Source: Crotophaga sulcirostris
Lineage: Eukaryota; Chordata; Aves; Cuculiformes; Crotophagidae
Direction of reading: 5' to 3'
DNA length: 64,000 bases
Assembly (NCBI GenBank): GCA_013397455.1
Contig: VYZB01000191.1
Span: 1,166,624-1,230,623, forward strand
Shown: one piece after another, positions 25,511-38,600 of the stretch
Numbering within the stretch: position 1 is the stretch's first letter
How the letters are laid out: every line of letters begins with the position of its first letter
Position numbers and translations under genes: made by a program
Notes under the pieces: model-generated
What the model was told of the DNA's origin: nothing
Databases searched by the model: none
Seen by the model: only the letters and a program-made list of their open reading frames with translations

Positions 25511-28139
25511 GCAGCTCTTTGAACCAGCATAGGAAATTGTCACTTCTGCTGGCAGCCTAGAATACCCCGGAAGCAGGGCATACACAACATAGCATCAACT
25601 GTTTGCTAAAGTACAAACTACACTGGAGTGTCTCGCCCGGTACAATGAGCACCTTGTTCTCCAAAAGTGAACCTATATTCCACCCATGACCACAGGCCAG
25701 TCCTTCAGAGCAGTTTCAGCTGCTTGAATCACCCAATAACATGGGGGTTCATCCTAAGAGAGTGCTTTGAGTTCCCCAGATATTGTCCTTATCCCATACC
25801 TTATCCCAGCTGGCACCAGGGCATTTTAGTGTGCATCTATTTCCGTTCATCTCGTACGCAACCGGAGATCCCCATTCAGAGAAAAAAAGCAACCACAACC
25901 TTTTTATCTCCTAAGCTACCAGCGTTGACTGGCTTTTCTGATTTGAGAGATCTGCAAGGCATGCAGTACCCTAATGCTGCACTTAAAATGTTTTTCTCAG
26001 TACATCTACAGTTTGGCTATTGCTCAGGTCCATTGCTATCCAAGGTCAAATCCTGATTTGCCCTTGTGCTGGCATTCCCCCTTGCATAAGCAACCTGTCC
26101 GTACAGGACTTTTTCTCTGCACATTCTGTAAAGCACTGTACAAGGGGTAATTAAAGCAGTCTGTTTCTACAGCATGTTCTGTCTGTTTCTTCTTTTCATT
26201 ATTAGATGTGATGACACATTTGCCTGTGTGGCTTCCCACAGATGGCACTGGAATTTTGCGATCAAATGGTAAGAGTAAACCAACTGTCAGCTCCGATCAC
26301 AGCTTCCCATATTGCTCCACTGGTGCAAGAATACTATTTTAATAAAGGGCTCCTTCTTTTTACCATGGTATGGTTTGCAGCAAGGATGGAGTTTGAGAGC
26401 AGGATGTTTAATTCTGTATTAACAAATTCAAGGGTCTATCAAGACGTTTTATGTTCTAACTATAGATTTTATTTGCAAACACTTTTTAAAAGCCAATATA
26501 TAAGAATTCTCATTCCACCTTTTTTTTCCTAGACAATTGGTCTTTCAAAAGCTCAGCTAACTTAAACATTTTTAAACCACATGTAAAAATCACTGGAACT
26601 TTATAGAAATGTGCTTTTTGAATATCTAGAAATATATTTTTAGAAGGCTTTAAAATTCTTCGATAAAAACAAGAGTTTATTTTTCTTTATGCTGTTTTTG
26701 AAACTTATTTCTTTGAATCAACTCTATTGAAATTATATTTGTACAATAATAATAAGTGAACAGTATTAGAGAGTGTGTTTAAATCCACAGGCAATTTTCA
26801 TGGCAATCTGAAGAAAATGCAAAATAATGTAGGGGGTTAATAATTCAAATGCTTTGAAAACTCTGACTTCAAAATGATCTAGTGTAATATAATGCACACA
26901 CACACACAAAAAATAAAAATCAGTCACTTTGCAGGGGTTTTGGTTTTGTTTAAAACAGAAAATTGGTTTATAGGGAAGACAGATTTTGGTTAGAAGTGCC
27001 CAATGTAATGATAATGCAAGACATGCCTGGCACCAATCAACTAACTTCAACCTCCTCTGAACAGATCAGACTTGTCTTGGGAGCAAATAAATTTGGATCT
27101 GGCATTTAGGAATCTAAGTAGGATTTCTGATTGATAATTCACATGTGGTCAGAAACACACAAATTACGCAGATCAAACCTTTATTTGCAGTTTTAACTTT
27201 TTCTGCTCTTCACAAATTATCTGTGAACAGAATTTTCTTTTGACAGAAATATTCAATGTTCAAAATAGTCAGAACATATTCCAGGCTATGTCTTGTTTGC
27301 AAATTATTTGGTTTTAGTATGGGTGTGTATTCAGCTGTTTGCTGAGTTTCATCCTCTGCTGCTTCTTGGAGGAGCAAAAGATCTTACGACAGACAAAAGA
27401 GAAATCAAACATCCTCACATTAATAAGCACCTGTATGAGCAGCAAGCAAGCTCTGTCTGCGAGGTCAAGCTGTGGTTTTCTTGCAGAATGTTGATGGAGG
27501 CAACTGGTACTGGTGGGACTCTTCCTTGGCTCACCCAGGTTCCCAAGCCATCTGGATCCTTCCCTATCCGCACCTTGGTCCTTCCCCTAAATATCCCTTA
27601 GGAAGTTTCACATCAACCCTCTTGAAATGACCCATGAGTTTTACATAGTTCTTGCCCATGCATCCCGAATACAGCTCCATATCCCTGTGGGCAATCAGTC
27701 CTTGGTTTGCCTGGGCTGGCCAGAGAACACACACCTTTCCTTGACCCACCTCGGTGAGTGTCACCGCAGGGACATTGGTCTGCTCGCCCCCCTTGGACGG
27801 TCTTGGAGTGGCTGATTTGGGGGCTCTGTTTTTCCTTTCTTTCTCTGGGACTTGGTGCTGAATTTACTGAGCTTTCGGTTTGGGTGTCCTCTGGTCTTTC
27901 CATCAGCATTACATAGAGAGGGGAAACCTGCTTCAGTGGGGCAAGCGGCAAAACCAGCCAGTGATCCAGGCTTTGGAGTGGAGAGGGGAAATCCCTTGAT
28001 ACGAAACCCTGCTACCTAATGCTAATCCCAGGCCGACACTTCCACAGTAATCAGATATTCTCCCATCTTCCTGGCATTCTCAAGAGACTGATTAAATGGA
28101 GGGATCAATGGATGGCTTTGCAGTAATTTCACACTCAGG
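25511..28139. other. unique non-coding DNA with a short CA repeat
   Basis: No gene supported. A (CA)7 microsatellite lies at 26895-26908. The 112-codon minus-strand frame at 27613-27951 is cysteine-, proline- and glycine-rich but matches no known domain on inspection. A 27-nt splice-flanked segment at 26242-26268 is discussed as a finding. Confidence 0.5.
26895..26908. repeat. (CA)7 dinucleotide repeat
   Basis: Seven uninterrupted CA units followed by an A-rich stretch. It is short enough to be only weakly polymorphic. Confidence 0.9.
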
Positions 28140-29560
28140 GAGGATTGCTTTTGCCTCTTGTTATAATTAAAATAACTGACATTTTTCTATGTTAATAAGC
28201 TACTTTATTTCTTGGCGAGGCTTGTTGGGGCATAACGAACTCCAGCATGGACTGGTTTGTTACTGTATATTGTCCTTTTTAGTTCTATAGATACAGATGG
28301 TTTCTCAATACCACATGAAAGATCAATTTGAATAAGATACGGTGTTTAGTATTGGAATTTCTCATGCACATATTAAACAGTATTTTTAAAGGTCATAGCA
28401 ATTTAAATTGTGATCTGATGATCCCTGCAGCTTAGTGCATTATGCATTAGGTGTAAGTATTTTCAGATTTTTAAGTCAAATACATTAAACCCCATTATTT
28501 TATAATTACATTCTGGAATTGTTGTTTTCTATACCAGAGAACTCCAGTGTTTTTACCTTGGCCAAAAGCTGCGAAATTTACTTTTAAACTAGCTCCTATA
28601 ATACCCCTGGCCATAGGGGGATGCTGTTACCTGGTAGCCTCACACAGAAAGCAGTGAGATCACAAAAACTGTGAAAGAAACTGGATCTGAAAACACGGGG
28701 CACCAGTCTAGTTTCAGCAAGACTGAAATAGTATCCGGTTTTTAGAAAAATCGGATCAACTTCCTAAGGGTCTTGTTAAATTGCTGAGTGTAAATTGCAA
28801 TTGGAATTGGCTGTTAAAGATCTTGGTTGAACAGGTTAAACATCTGCTGGATTTATTATGGTTTTATTTATACTTCATCTGTAACTGGTACAATTAAGCA
28901 AATCAGAGTAAGTGAATCAAATCTAATTTAGTCTCTAATGGACCAAAAAGGAATGGATAAACACAGGACTCTAGATCCAAGTGATTAAACGTGTCTCCAA
29001 GGTATTTTTTTTCCATTTCTGCATAGAAGAATCACAGTGTTTATGCTATAATTAATCACTAAGGAGTGATGTAAACTAGTTTGAGCATCCATTCATTTTT
29101 CCTATGGTTTCATAAAAATGTTAAACAAAACATGTGAATGCAATGAAATCCACTGGAATTGGGTGCATTTATTTATATAACCATTTACCTTATGTCTAAG
29201 ATCGTTACAGGATTGATGCAGAGAGACATGTTTAACAAATAGGATGAAAACATATTGTACCAATCTTTTTCACATTACCATGCATTTTAAAGACAATATT
29301 CAGCACACGTGTAAACACCTGTCTAAGATGCACATGCCATGTTTGGGTTCATTAGTTGACCGTAAAATTTAAAGTAACATAACCAGGATTAATTTGATAT
29401 TTGATATTTTAAAAGTATGTAAAACGGATCTGGGGTACCCATGTACTCTACAGTAGATAGAAGCTGCACAATTAAATCTGGAGTTTTCTTCCTATGAACC
29501 TCAGTTTACATCTGTTTACTCACATGACCAGCTGGAAAGAGGATTTAATCTAAAATAAGT
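28140..29560. promoter_or_regulatory. candidate conserved non-coding block
   Basis: Long AT-rich unique sequence with dense, varied transcription-factor-like words and no repeat signature. Near 28790-28875 it has overlapping GCAATTGGAATTGG elements, a CATCTGCTGG E-box and a TTTATTATGGTTTTATTTAT stretch that suits Hox/Cdx-type factors. Near 29300-29330 it has CACACGTGTAAACACCTGT (E-box plus a forkhead-like TGTAAACA). No frame is open. The look is that of vertebrate developmental enhancers in gene deserts, but without a cross-species alignment this is only an impression. Confidence 0.2.
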
Positions 29561-32500
29561 AGGCTAACTAAGAAAAACATTTTAAACATTAATAAACAGA
29601 ATACACAACATGATGTAACCATATCATATGGAAAATCCCCTTTATTTTAGAATGAACAGCTTTTTTGTGCCAGTGTGTTGCCACTAGGTTTTGGTATTCC
29701 AGGAAGGCTCATTTATTAACCAATTTCCTTCAGAGCCTCTGGAGACATTTCATCACAGCTGCAGTCCACGTGGGGTTGCTTTGCACCCCCTTATTTCTCA
29801 TTGCACCTTTTCTGTGACCCTTAACCTGCATGCTGTTATGTGAAGTTATGTTTTAGCTCTTTTACTGTGCGAGAGAAAGCACACTGTCATGTATGGGCTG
29901 GAAATAGCAAATACACGATAAATGTGAATATAGTTTATTCCATGGTGAGACATCTTCTGGTGTCAATTTTCTGCAAGGACTGAGAGTTTCTGCAGCCTCC
30001 TAAAGTTCTTCTTTTTCAGGACTTTGTTAGGGCACTTCGAGGACAGAGATATAAAGAAAATCAGAAATAATTCAAAATTTTTTGTAAGAAAGCATGTTGC
30101 TCTGGAATTTCTAAGTTTACTTGGATATTTAGCAAACAACTGAAGACAAAAATATCAGGATTTATACTCCAAAAGCAATACTTTCCACAACTGAGTCTAT
30201 CATCATTCATCAAATCACTTACTTAAATAGCAAATTCGCAGTGACAGTTTTCAGTTTAGGCTTGTACAATATCTAGTGTGAAGGAGTCCTGGCCCACAGC
30301 TGAGGCTTCAGAATAACATAACCATCAGACATACTATGTTGCTATAGCAAATTTACCACTGCCTTGGCATAGATTATAAAGTATATTTTTATCAGTCGTT
30401 ACCGTTCCCAAAAATATTTTTGTGAGTGGGGCCACTGAGATGAGGCAATCGTCTCCACAGCCCGTGTCAACGTGTGATTCCTGGTACAACTGGGAGGTGA
30501 GCTGCAGTGGTGGTGTGGGGAGTTTCCTGCTGCCTCGGTGAGTTGTGCAGCCCTGCAGAGACATTGCACTTGAGTCCAGGTTGGCAGACCGCTGCGGAAA
30601 GCACACCAGCGCTGCGCCTTGATGTCTGCCCTGGCCTTTGGGACAATGAAAGAGATACTGGCCCAGCTGTTGCAGCTATGAGACAATTCCTGCAGATCCT
30701 CTGTACTGCATTCGAAGAGCTGGTTGTGTAATCACACCACCTGTGTGCTTCCCAACCCTCCCAAGCCAAATCGAAACTGAGATCCAACATCACACGGCCT
30801 TGTGAGCCCAGCTTAGCTGGGAGGTATCAGGTTCTTAAGTCACCTCGCAGTCATCCCTGAGTGTACAAGTGCACCTTTCAGTGCAGAATCAGCTTTAATT
30901 CATGACTCAGCTGTTTGATTTTGCCCTGAAATGGTATAGGATAACTTAGATAGTCAGTGAGAGCTGAGGTGGCTGTAAATAAAAAATTAATGCAAATATG
31001 AAAAAGTTCAACCAGTGCAAAATGTCAAGTATAAATGAGAATTTTGCTTTTTAACAGGCATTAAGGGAATGAACTCAGCATTAATGCTTAGACATATATC
31101 TGTGTAAACATGCTATTCACATACTTCCTTCCATCTGCTTGGGTTGCTGCTGTCGTGTGACACAATCCCAATGACAAGAGCCAGACTCCCAGGGAATTTG
31201 TACCATGCATATTTTATATCAGGAGTGAGATGCATGCCACAAGCCTGTTGGATAATCTGCAGATCTTTTGTGATAGTCTTTTCTTCATAATGTTTTATTT
31301 AAGGAATTGAATCAATAAACCTATTCCCATAATACTGTCCAAACACTCGTCACCTTCGGTGAGTGACTTTTGGGATCAGACATCCATGGAGTCAGTTTAA
31401 CAGACGCACGTACTCTGCCTTACTGCCCCGGGATAATTGCTGATGCTGAGCCAATGGTTATGAACTGAATCTTCTCAAGGAAAGTAAATTCTGCACAATT
31501 TTAGAGCTGAGTGTGGGAATGGATGTTGAAATGCAACATTGGTCTGTAGTGTTCTGTTTCTTTGATTTTTACTCAGGCTTACAGCTGGGTGTTAAGTAAT
31601 GCAGACCTAAAACATATGTAAAGGACAAAACAAGCTGTTTATTTTCAAAGTGGCAGACCAATTCAAAATTACAATGAATAATTTAACTACATGATTAATA
31701 ATTACTTTCCCTTAAAAATATAATGAGTATAGTTTTGATGAGTGGATTTAATGCACTGTACCTAGCAAACATTGTTTTTGAAAAGCATTTAAAAATATCC
31801 TAACTAATCACCTGGAAAATAACTATGTACCAAATGGAAGGGACAGGAGCCGCCTGGGACTGTGGATCAGAGCCTTCAGTGAGTTGGCTTTAATTAGCAG
31901 CAAGACAGTGAGAAAACATTTTTTCAGAGTCATGATGCCAAAGCTAAAATTCAAAGAATCTATCACTGGAATTGTAAAGGTGCATAAACTCCAGGAAGGA
32001 ATTTAAGGACCTAAAAATGGATGAAAGATAGGATTGAAGACAAGCAAAGCCCAGAGCTCCAGTTGGAGGGAGGCTAGAAATGGGATCATAAAGGGAAAGC
32101 TGTAAAGATAGTTTCAATGTGAGGCATGGTCAGTGGTAGGAGAAGGAAATAAGAGCTAGAATAGGAGAAAAGGTTTCAGGGGGAGGCGTTGTGCTCAGAA
32201 ACAGGGATGTAAAGGTCCCAGATGTTTATTGCATTTGCTCTTCATGCAGATTCCTGGGGTTTAGTTCTTGATCACCACATCATTTCTTTTACGCAGTGTG
32301 ACTGCATGACGACAGTTTAATACTGTTTGATGCATATGTTTTTTACTCATGTGTTACAGGAAGGCTTGAAGTAAGGCCTTCCAAGCCGAATACTGTCTTC
32401 ACGGGTACATCATGCTTTCTCCTATGATCTTTCCTTCTGACTCTAAAAACCTTCTGAGTGTTTTTGCACAGCATGGAACATGTAGCAGGTTGAAGGCTCA

Positions 32501-33559
32501 TCCCTGTATGCCATACAGGTTGGTATTTAGCCTTGTCTGCTGGGAAATGCTGCTTAATCCACCTCATACTGGAAAGGACTCTGATCTGAACACCAGACTA
32601 GCTGATAAAATGGTGTTGGTACTATGTTTCTTAAAGAAACAAAGGGAGCTGGTCATCTGTGCCCAAAGGGATGATTTAAGTGACAAGAGAGTTGATCTGT
32701 GAATCTCACATACATTTTCGAGTCTGGGGCCAGAGAAGGAACAGATGTCTAAGTCTGGGAGGAACTCTCTTCCCTTTTCAACACTTCCTATTGACTATTA
32801 CAAGGTGTCCCCTCATTCAGTAGTGATTGCCATTCCTGTGTATCTGGTTGTCCTTGTGTGTTGTGAAGATGCCAAACGTGCCACTGTGAGTTTAATGGAG
32901 AAGTGACACTCCTGATGTAGTGCTCTCTGGTCACCACCTCCATGTGTGAGGGCTGCAAATCTACAACAGGGTGCAGTTGCCGTTAGGTTCAACCTCAGCC
33001 TTTTCATCTCAGCTCTTGTAAGTGTGCTTAAGAAAGCAAGGTTGGTATGGAAACTGCCACTCAGAAAGGAAAAGCACTTTGTAGCACAAGATTCTGCAGG
33101 AAGGAGGTGTGTTAGGAGAGTGAAAAAGAGGGAATTCTGTGAAAGATTTTTTTTTTTTTGTGGGTATGCCCTCTTCAGAGTTGTGCATAGTCTCTTGGTA
33201 GATACTGCCGAACAAATAACCCTTTCTATGAAATAAAGGGCTGTTTGAACTACTCTGTCAGCTAAGTTAAGAGAAGATAGATATTGAAGTGCTAGCTTGG
33301 TATGATATGCATGTTTCACCTTCATGAAAGTTTTGAAATTTTGAATCTATTCTTCTTTACAAGCAGCTGTATGTATTGCTAGCTCCTTTGGCAGAAACTG
33401 CAACCAGGAGGAGGAAGAGAAGGTGTCGGGCACATGAAAAAGGAGCTCAGGAGCCCAAGTGTATACAAAGATGATGACTGAATGATGATAATATTGGCAG
33501 CATTAAAGCTCACTCTCTTTGTTCATTTGAGGAATGATGGTACCTGCTATTACTGAAGC
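29561..33559. other. unique non-coding DNA
   Basis: No gene or mobile element recognised. The 170-codon minus-strand frame at 32813-33325 is the longest ATG-type frame in the window, but it crosses a 13-bp T run (33147-33159), which it reads as lysines, and has no domain. The plus strand from about 31990 to 32215 is markedly purine-rich. Confidence 0.5.
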
Positions 33560-33656
33560 TTGGTCTAGTGAGAGGTGTCCCTGCCTATGGCAAGGGTTTT
33601 GGAACTAGATGATATTTTGGGTCCCTTCCAACCCAAACCATTCTATGATTCTATGA
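33560..33656 (+). mobile_element. CR1 LINE 3' end, sense, about 97 bp
   Basis: A severely 5'-truncated CR1 copy. It has TGGTCTAGTGAGAGGTGTCC, then CTGCCTATGGCAAGGG, GGAACTAGATGAT, GTCCCTTCCAACCCAAACC, and the canonical terminal repeat ATTCTATGATTCTATGA. Nearly every landmark of the family's last 100 bp is intact, so the copy is fairly young or constrained only by its shortness. No target-site duplication is visible, as is usual for CR1. Confidence 0.95.
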
Positions 33657-34831
33657 GCAAGATTTTCAAACTGGAAAGTGGCTATTTTTCACTAGGTTAC
33701 ATAGGATTTACTGTTATTTTGAAGTCGCCACAACTTCTGTTTCGATTTTATATTTGAAACAGGAAATATTAGTCATTCATTCTCAATCTACAGCACCTAA
33801 AATACTCATCCCAAAATCCACTTCAGGTTCACTCACATGGCATTATCTTTGCCATGCAACCTGTGGGCTGGTTTCCCATCTGCCTGCAGAGCTGTATCTC
33901 GAGGGGGTTTCAGTTCCTCTGCAAAATGGAAGCATGTAGGTGAGACTGTGCTCTTCATCCAAACTCCACCTCAACCTGCATGAAGAGCTGAGGTCACACA
34001 TAGCATGAATCCACATGGTCACCTGAACACAGAAGCCACTTTTCCTTGGAGGTGTTGGTGCTGGTGCCTGCTGCCAGCACAGAGCCCCTTGAGCTTCAAA
34101 CTGTGCCAGCTCCTCCTACCCTCTCACTCAAACCCTCTGGGAAAGCCCCAATAATCCCAACAAACCCAGATCTCACACATGCACAGTACCCTACCCAACC
34201 CACACAGCCAGCAGTTTGAATGCCTGTCCTCATAGCAGACCCACTGTTGGACCTTCTCCCACACCATCTCCACTCCTGGGCACTTCCCCCCATCCCCCAT
34301 CCTCTTTGAGTTCTCAATCCCGCTCAGGCATGTTGCAGAGATGGGCATTCATTATTAGTTTCTGATTTTAATAAAATCCGTTCCTCTGTTCTGTGATACA
34401 GTTAATTTGTGACTTTATTAAAAAAACTACAAAAGTTTATTTTAAACAGAAATAATGCTATGAGTGAAGTGCAGAGTGCTGCCAGTTTTTTCCCCTATGG
34501 CTCATCTACAAAAGGATTTGGGTGGAGATAAGAGAGGGTAGATCAGAAACTTCTTCACACTGTGCCAGAGAATTTAAAACTGAGAGGCAGCTGACAAAAG
34601 GTGGCAATGAGGCAGTAAGAGAAGCATGTTGTTGCAGAGATATAAAATCCTAATGCCATAAAAATAGCATTACTGAAAAACAAATTTAAGTTATGAGCAC
34701 ATATTCAAAGTGAGCCTGAGGAAGGCAGGAAAAGGATGCTTATGTAAAAGGACTAAGTCCTGTGGTTGCAGAGCTTTGAGAAGCTTTCAGACAACAGGAC
34801 CATTTATTGGTCTCAGCATGTGATCAGGCTG

Positions 34832-34875
34832 GGTTAGCACATCACTTATCACAGCCAGGTTAGCACATCACTTAT
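34832..34875. repeat. 26-bp tandem duplication, near-perfect
   Basis: GGTTAGCACATCACTTAT occurs at 34832-34849 and again at 34858-34875, a period of 26 bp. The intervening bases and the right edge (TCACAGCCA versus TACGACAA) have diverged, so it is older than the 27-bp duplication at 14.6 kb. Confidence 0.9.
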
Positions 34876-35573
34876 TACGACAACCTCCTGGCTATCCTTC
34901 CTCTATCTTTTCCTACATATCTAAAATTCAAACTGCTCCTTAATGTAAAGAACTGATTGTACATACCTTACTGTGTATTTGCAATCTGAATATTAATATT
35001 ATAGATGGCACAATTTAAAATATCCATTTTGAAGATACGGTGTGGATAAATTTGGATTACATATGTCTCCTTATGTAAAAGAGATCTTCTTCTTTTAGTA
35101 ACACATTGTCTGCTGCCTTTGCCTAGCACCCCCTACCATATGCTCTTTAAAACAAGCTGTTGCATTTCAAGAACTGTCCCTAGTAATTAACAGGAAAAAT
35201 ATTGTATTTTTTTTTTCTGAATACACTCAAAGACCTTGCATTAATCAAGACATATTTTTCCTTCTGGCTAGTTGTTTCTGTAAGACAAAAAATCACTTCC
35301 TTCTGTTCAGTACCTCACCTCCTGCCCATCAGTTCAGCTTTTAGTACCAGTACTCCCAGTAAATATAAAGCAAGATTTTCTCAACCATCTTTTCATCTCT
35401 TTTTCCACTTTGCCTCTAAGTTTCCTAAAATCCTATAAATTAATTTTCTCTGAGATCTTTTTTCATCTCTGTTTTGCTATCTTCATTAATCAATACTGCA
35501 TTGGTCTTTCCTCTCTTGCTTCAAGAAACCTATATCTGAACCAGTCTCAGAGCTACTGTTTGCATCTCCTTGG

Positions 35574-35600
35574 TCTTTTTTTTTCTTTTTTTTTTCCCCT
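35574..35600. repeat. T-rich tract
   Basis: T run interrupted by a single C and followed by CCCC. Low-complexity sequence in a generally pyrimidine-rich stretch (35200-35680). Confidence 0.85.
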
Positions 35601-38600
35601 CTGGACCAAGAATTATCTTTCCTCTTTAATTTCAGACAGATTTTTGCCTCTGTGGCTTCCTGTTCTTCCAATTAATCTCCCTGGTACTTGATCAATACCC
35701 TGGGCTGTATGGGCTCCCTGTTCTTTTTATATTATATAGATACGTATCTATAACTGAGAGTCTGAGAGTCCCTCAACTCTGAATTTTTTCCTTCTTCCAA
35801 TTCCTTCTTCCTCGCCTTTATGGTCTGTCCAATATTGCCTAGATACTCCAATGCTTTCTTAAATCCAGAGTGATGGCAGTTGAGAGAGCTGACTAGCCTG
35901 TCTAATTCTCTCCTTTTTGAGACAGCTGCACATTTGTTTGTCAAGCCATCCAAAGCTCAGAAAAGAAGATAACTGTCCTACGAAAAGAATCATTTTCATT
36001 TCTTGATGTCTAGACTCCTCTTCTTCAAAGTTCCCTACTTACTTTGTATTCTATTGGTTTTTAATGACTTTCACACACCATTATATAGGAATATGTTTTG
36101 TATAAACCTATAGCAAAGTTCCCAGTAAAATTAAGAACGTCTTCAACTGGAATTTTGCCTAGGTTTTGTTTAATTTGTGTTTTTACGGAATAGGACTTGA
36201 AAGTTAAAAGGTTGTTTGAATAGCAAGCTTCCTCTTTGGCAAAGATGACTTTTTCAGGAATATTGAAGAGTCCACAGCTCCAAAATCAGATCCTCTTGAC
36301 TGAGCATACAAAGCAACCTTGAGATCTTGAGTTTAACTCTATCTTAAGAGATAAAGCTGTTGTGATGTCTTATAGGCTGATCTTAATTTCAGCTTTAGAT
36401 ATTGTAATTCCATATACAGGTGTATCAATTATTCTGGCCTGGTCTTCAATTTGGAAAAAGGACAATGTTTCCTAGAATGAGAACAGGAAAAAAAGTGTTC
36501 TGAAAACTGGTTCCTTGTTACTTGCTTATCAAGGCTTCACAGGGTCTGACCAAAGTCTGAAAATGCACGGTGTTCATTGATGAAGGCTGAATGCTGTGGA
36601 AGACAGAAATAATATCTGGGGAACACTTTGAAGAGATGGCTCTTTTTTTGACCAGCACAGGTTTGACCTTGCACAGTCTAAGCAAAACTAAACCAGAGGT
36701 GACTTTCTAGAGGCATTTTGATTTTCTAGAAATAGTAGTCGTTTCCTCAGTTGACGGTAACAGGTTTTGTACTCTTGTTTCAAGAAAGCATTCTTTCAAC
36801 CTTGACTAGTTTGTGTGCCCCGCCTACCAGACAATTACGTATTGAGGATATCCCCTCTTGAAAGATTTCTATCTTTCACAGTGTCTCCTTCATCAAAGTT
36901 GGAAAACCCCTATTTCCTTTAGACTGGATCACCATTTAATTTTGGCATGCAGAGACTTTGTTCCATTTACAAAGGCAGTCAGGTGTCTGGACCAAATACA
37001 GCAGCAGTTACGCTCCGCCTCATGAGGAAAAGTTAATCCAACACTTTGACGTATCAAGTGATGATTTGACTCCTCTTGGGAGTCCTAAGTGATGGATTTG
37101 CTTCTTCTAAAACAGCAGCTGTTTCAGATATGCGTTACCAATTAGGAAATCATTTTCCCATACATTAAGCCTGTAGAACATATGGTATGTTGAGGTCCCC
37201 ATAATCACATTCACGCACACCCTCACCACTGATTGTTCTCTAGGGAACACAAAACTCTGCTAAATACAGTGTGTAGTCCCTGAAATAGACCCATACATGG
37301 ACCAGTCATCTGTACTGCAGGAGTAAATCCCCACTGGTACTGCCTCCAGCTATCGCTCCAAAATTGCCCTCCTCTTCCGAGTTGGTTATGAACAAACAAA
37401 AAGTTAAAAAAAAAACCCAATTGTATTTAATTTCATCATGAAGAGTTATTTCGCAATCTGTTCATTGCATTTTGCTCCTTCTTTTTTTTTCCAATTCTAA
37501 ATTCCAAATAAGAATATTTTTCCTTGAAGTTTGTTGCTAGGGAATGCCATTGCTGTATATTACATCCTGCTCTGAGGCATGCGATGAAAGAGATGTTTGC
37601 ATCTTCAAGCCAGCCTACAGGCCTGAAGTGGAAATGTTTAATGGTTGCCTTTTACAGCGGCATCTTGTGCGTGTACTGTGTGGCTTAGACGGCCAGACAA
37701 ACTGCCAGACAACAGTAACATTACACCACAACATGGTAAAAACAGATTAAGGGGATGATCTCAGCCACATGCTATGGAGAAGTGCGAGAACCTAGGAGAG
37801 AATTGTTTTCTAAGCCAGCAGAATGAAAGGTTTTTCCTATTATGTGCTGAGATGGAGTAGTTGTGCTCTTCCTGTTCATTCCTATGTAAAACTGAAAGCT
37901 GGTAGGAGCTGGTTGAAGAGGAGGAGCTGATCTCCTCCACTGGTTCGGGAGAGCCTCCAGACCAGCTGGTGGAGAATCTGCAACCTGCCACCACCTGAGT
38001 GAGGTCTGCCCACAGACTCGTCAAAAGCCTGCCTCCTTCGCAGACAGATATTTTGCCACCTGACTCAAAACAAATCTCTGCTCAGAGCACGCTTTTTAAC
38101 AGCCAGATTTCATCACTGCTTCCAGACACCATCTTCCTCCTTTGCTGCCTGGAGAGCGATGGTGGACTGGGTGGTTTCCAGCGGAGTAAATGTTAGCAGT
38201 GCTGGGAGCAGCTTCCATGCATTTGGATGTGATGGTAATGAAACAAAATCAGCGTTGCCAAGTATCATGTCTTTTTCATGTATCCTGTAATACATAGTGT
38301 TCTCTAAAGCTTCAGTTCAGAATATCATCACAAGAAAAATCTACCTTTTCTTTAATTTTATTGCATATAACTATAGATATACTGGGGGAAAGTAAGTTTC
38401 AAACAAAAGGAAAAAAAATCTCCATCTCTTTTGGTGTTCATTTGGTTTGGGTACGTCAGTCTGGTAATAAAATGTATAGCGTTTACAGATAATAACAGCA
38501 ACTATCAAGAAAGTGAAATTTATAAGAAAGAAGAAAATATTAATGAAATTTTTGTGAGTTTTTGTGTTGTTGTGTATGGCTTCTTATCAGATGTCTTAAT

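Noticed and set aside
25422..25511. Strong acceptor (TTCTCTTCTGTCTGTTTGTCAG) followed by 29 open codons and a TAG, like a terminal exon
   Set aside because: No polyadenylation signal follows within a reasonable distance and the peptide is not recognisable.
27613..27951. Minus-strand frame with a Cys/Pro/Gly/Lys string vaguely like a retroviral zinc knuckle
   Set aside because: The cysteine and histidine spacing does not fit the C-X2-C-X4-H-X4-C pattern, and no LTR, primer-binding site or other retroviral block is nearby.
32813..33325. 170-codon minus-strand open frame, the longest with a conventional start
   Set aside because: It reads a 13-bp T run as a lysine stretch, has no recognisable domain, and nothing on either side looks like a gene. 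Length alone is within chance for this window.
33780..33960. Possible second MIR-like fragment
   Set aside because: Only about 20 bp resemble the MIR 3' arm. The rest does not follow.
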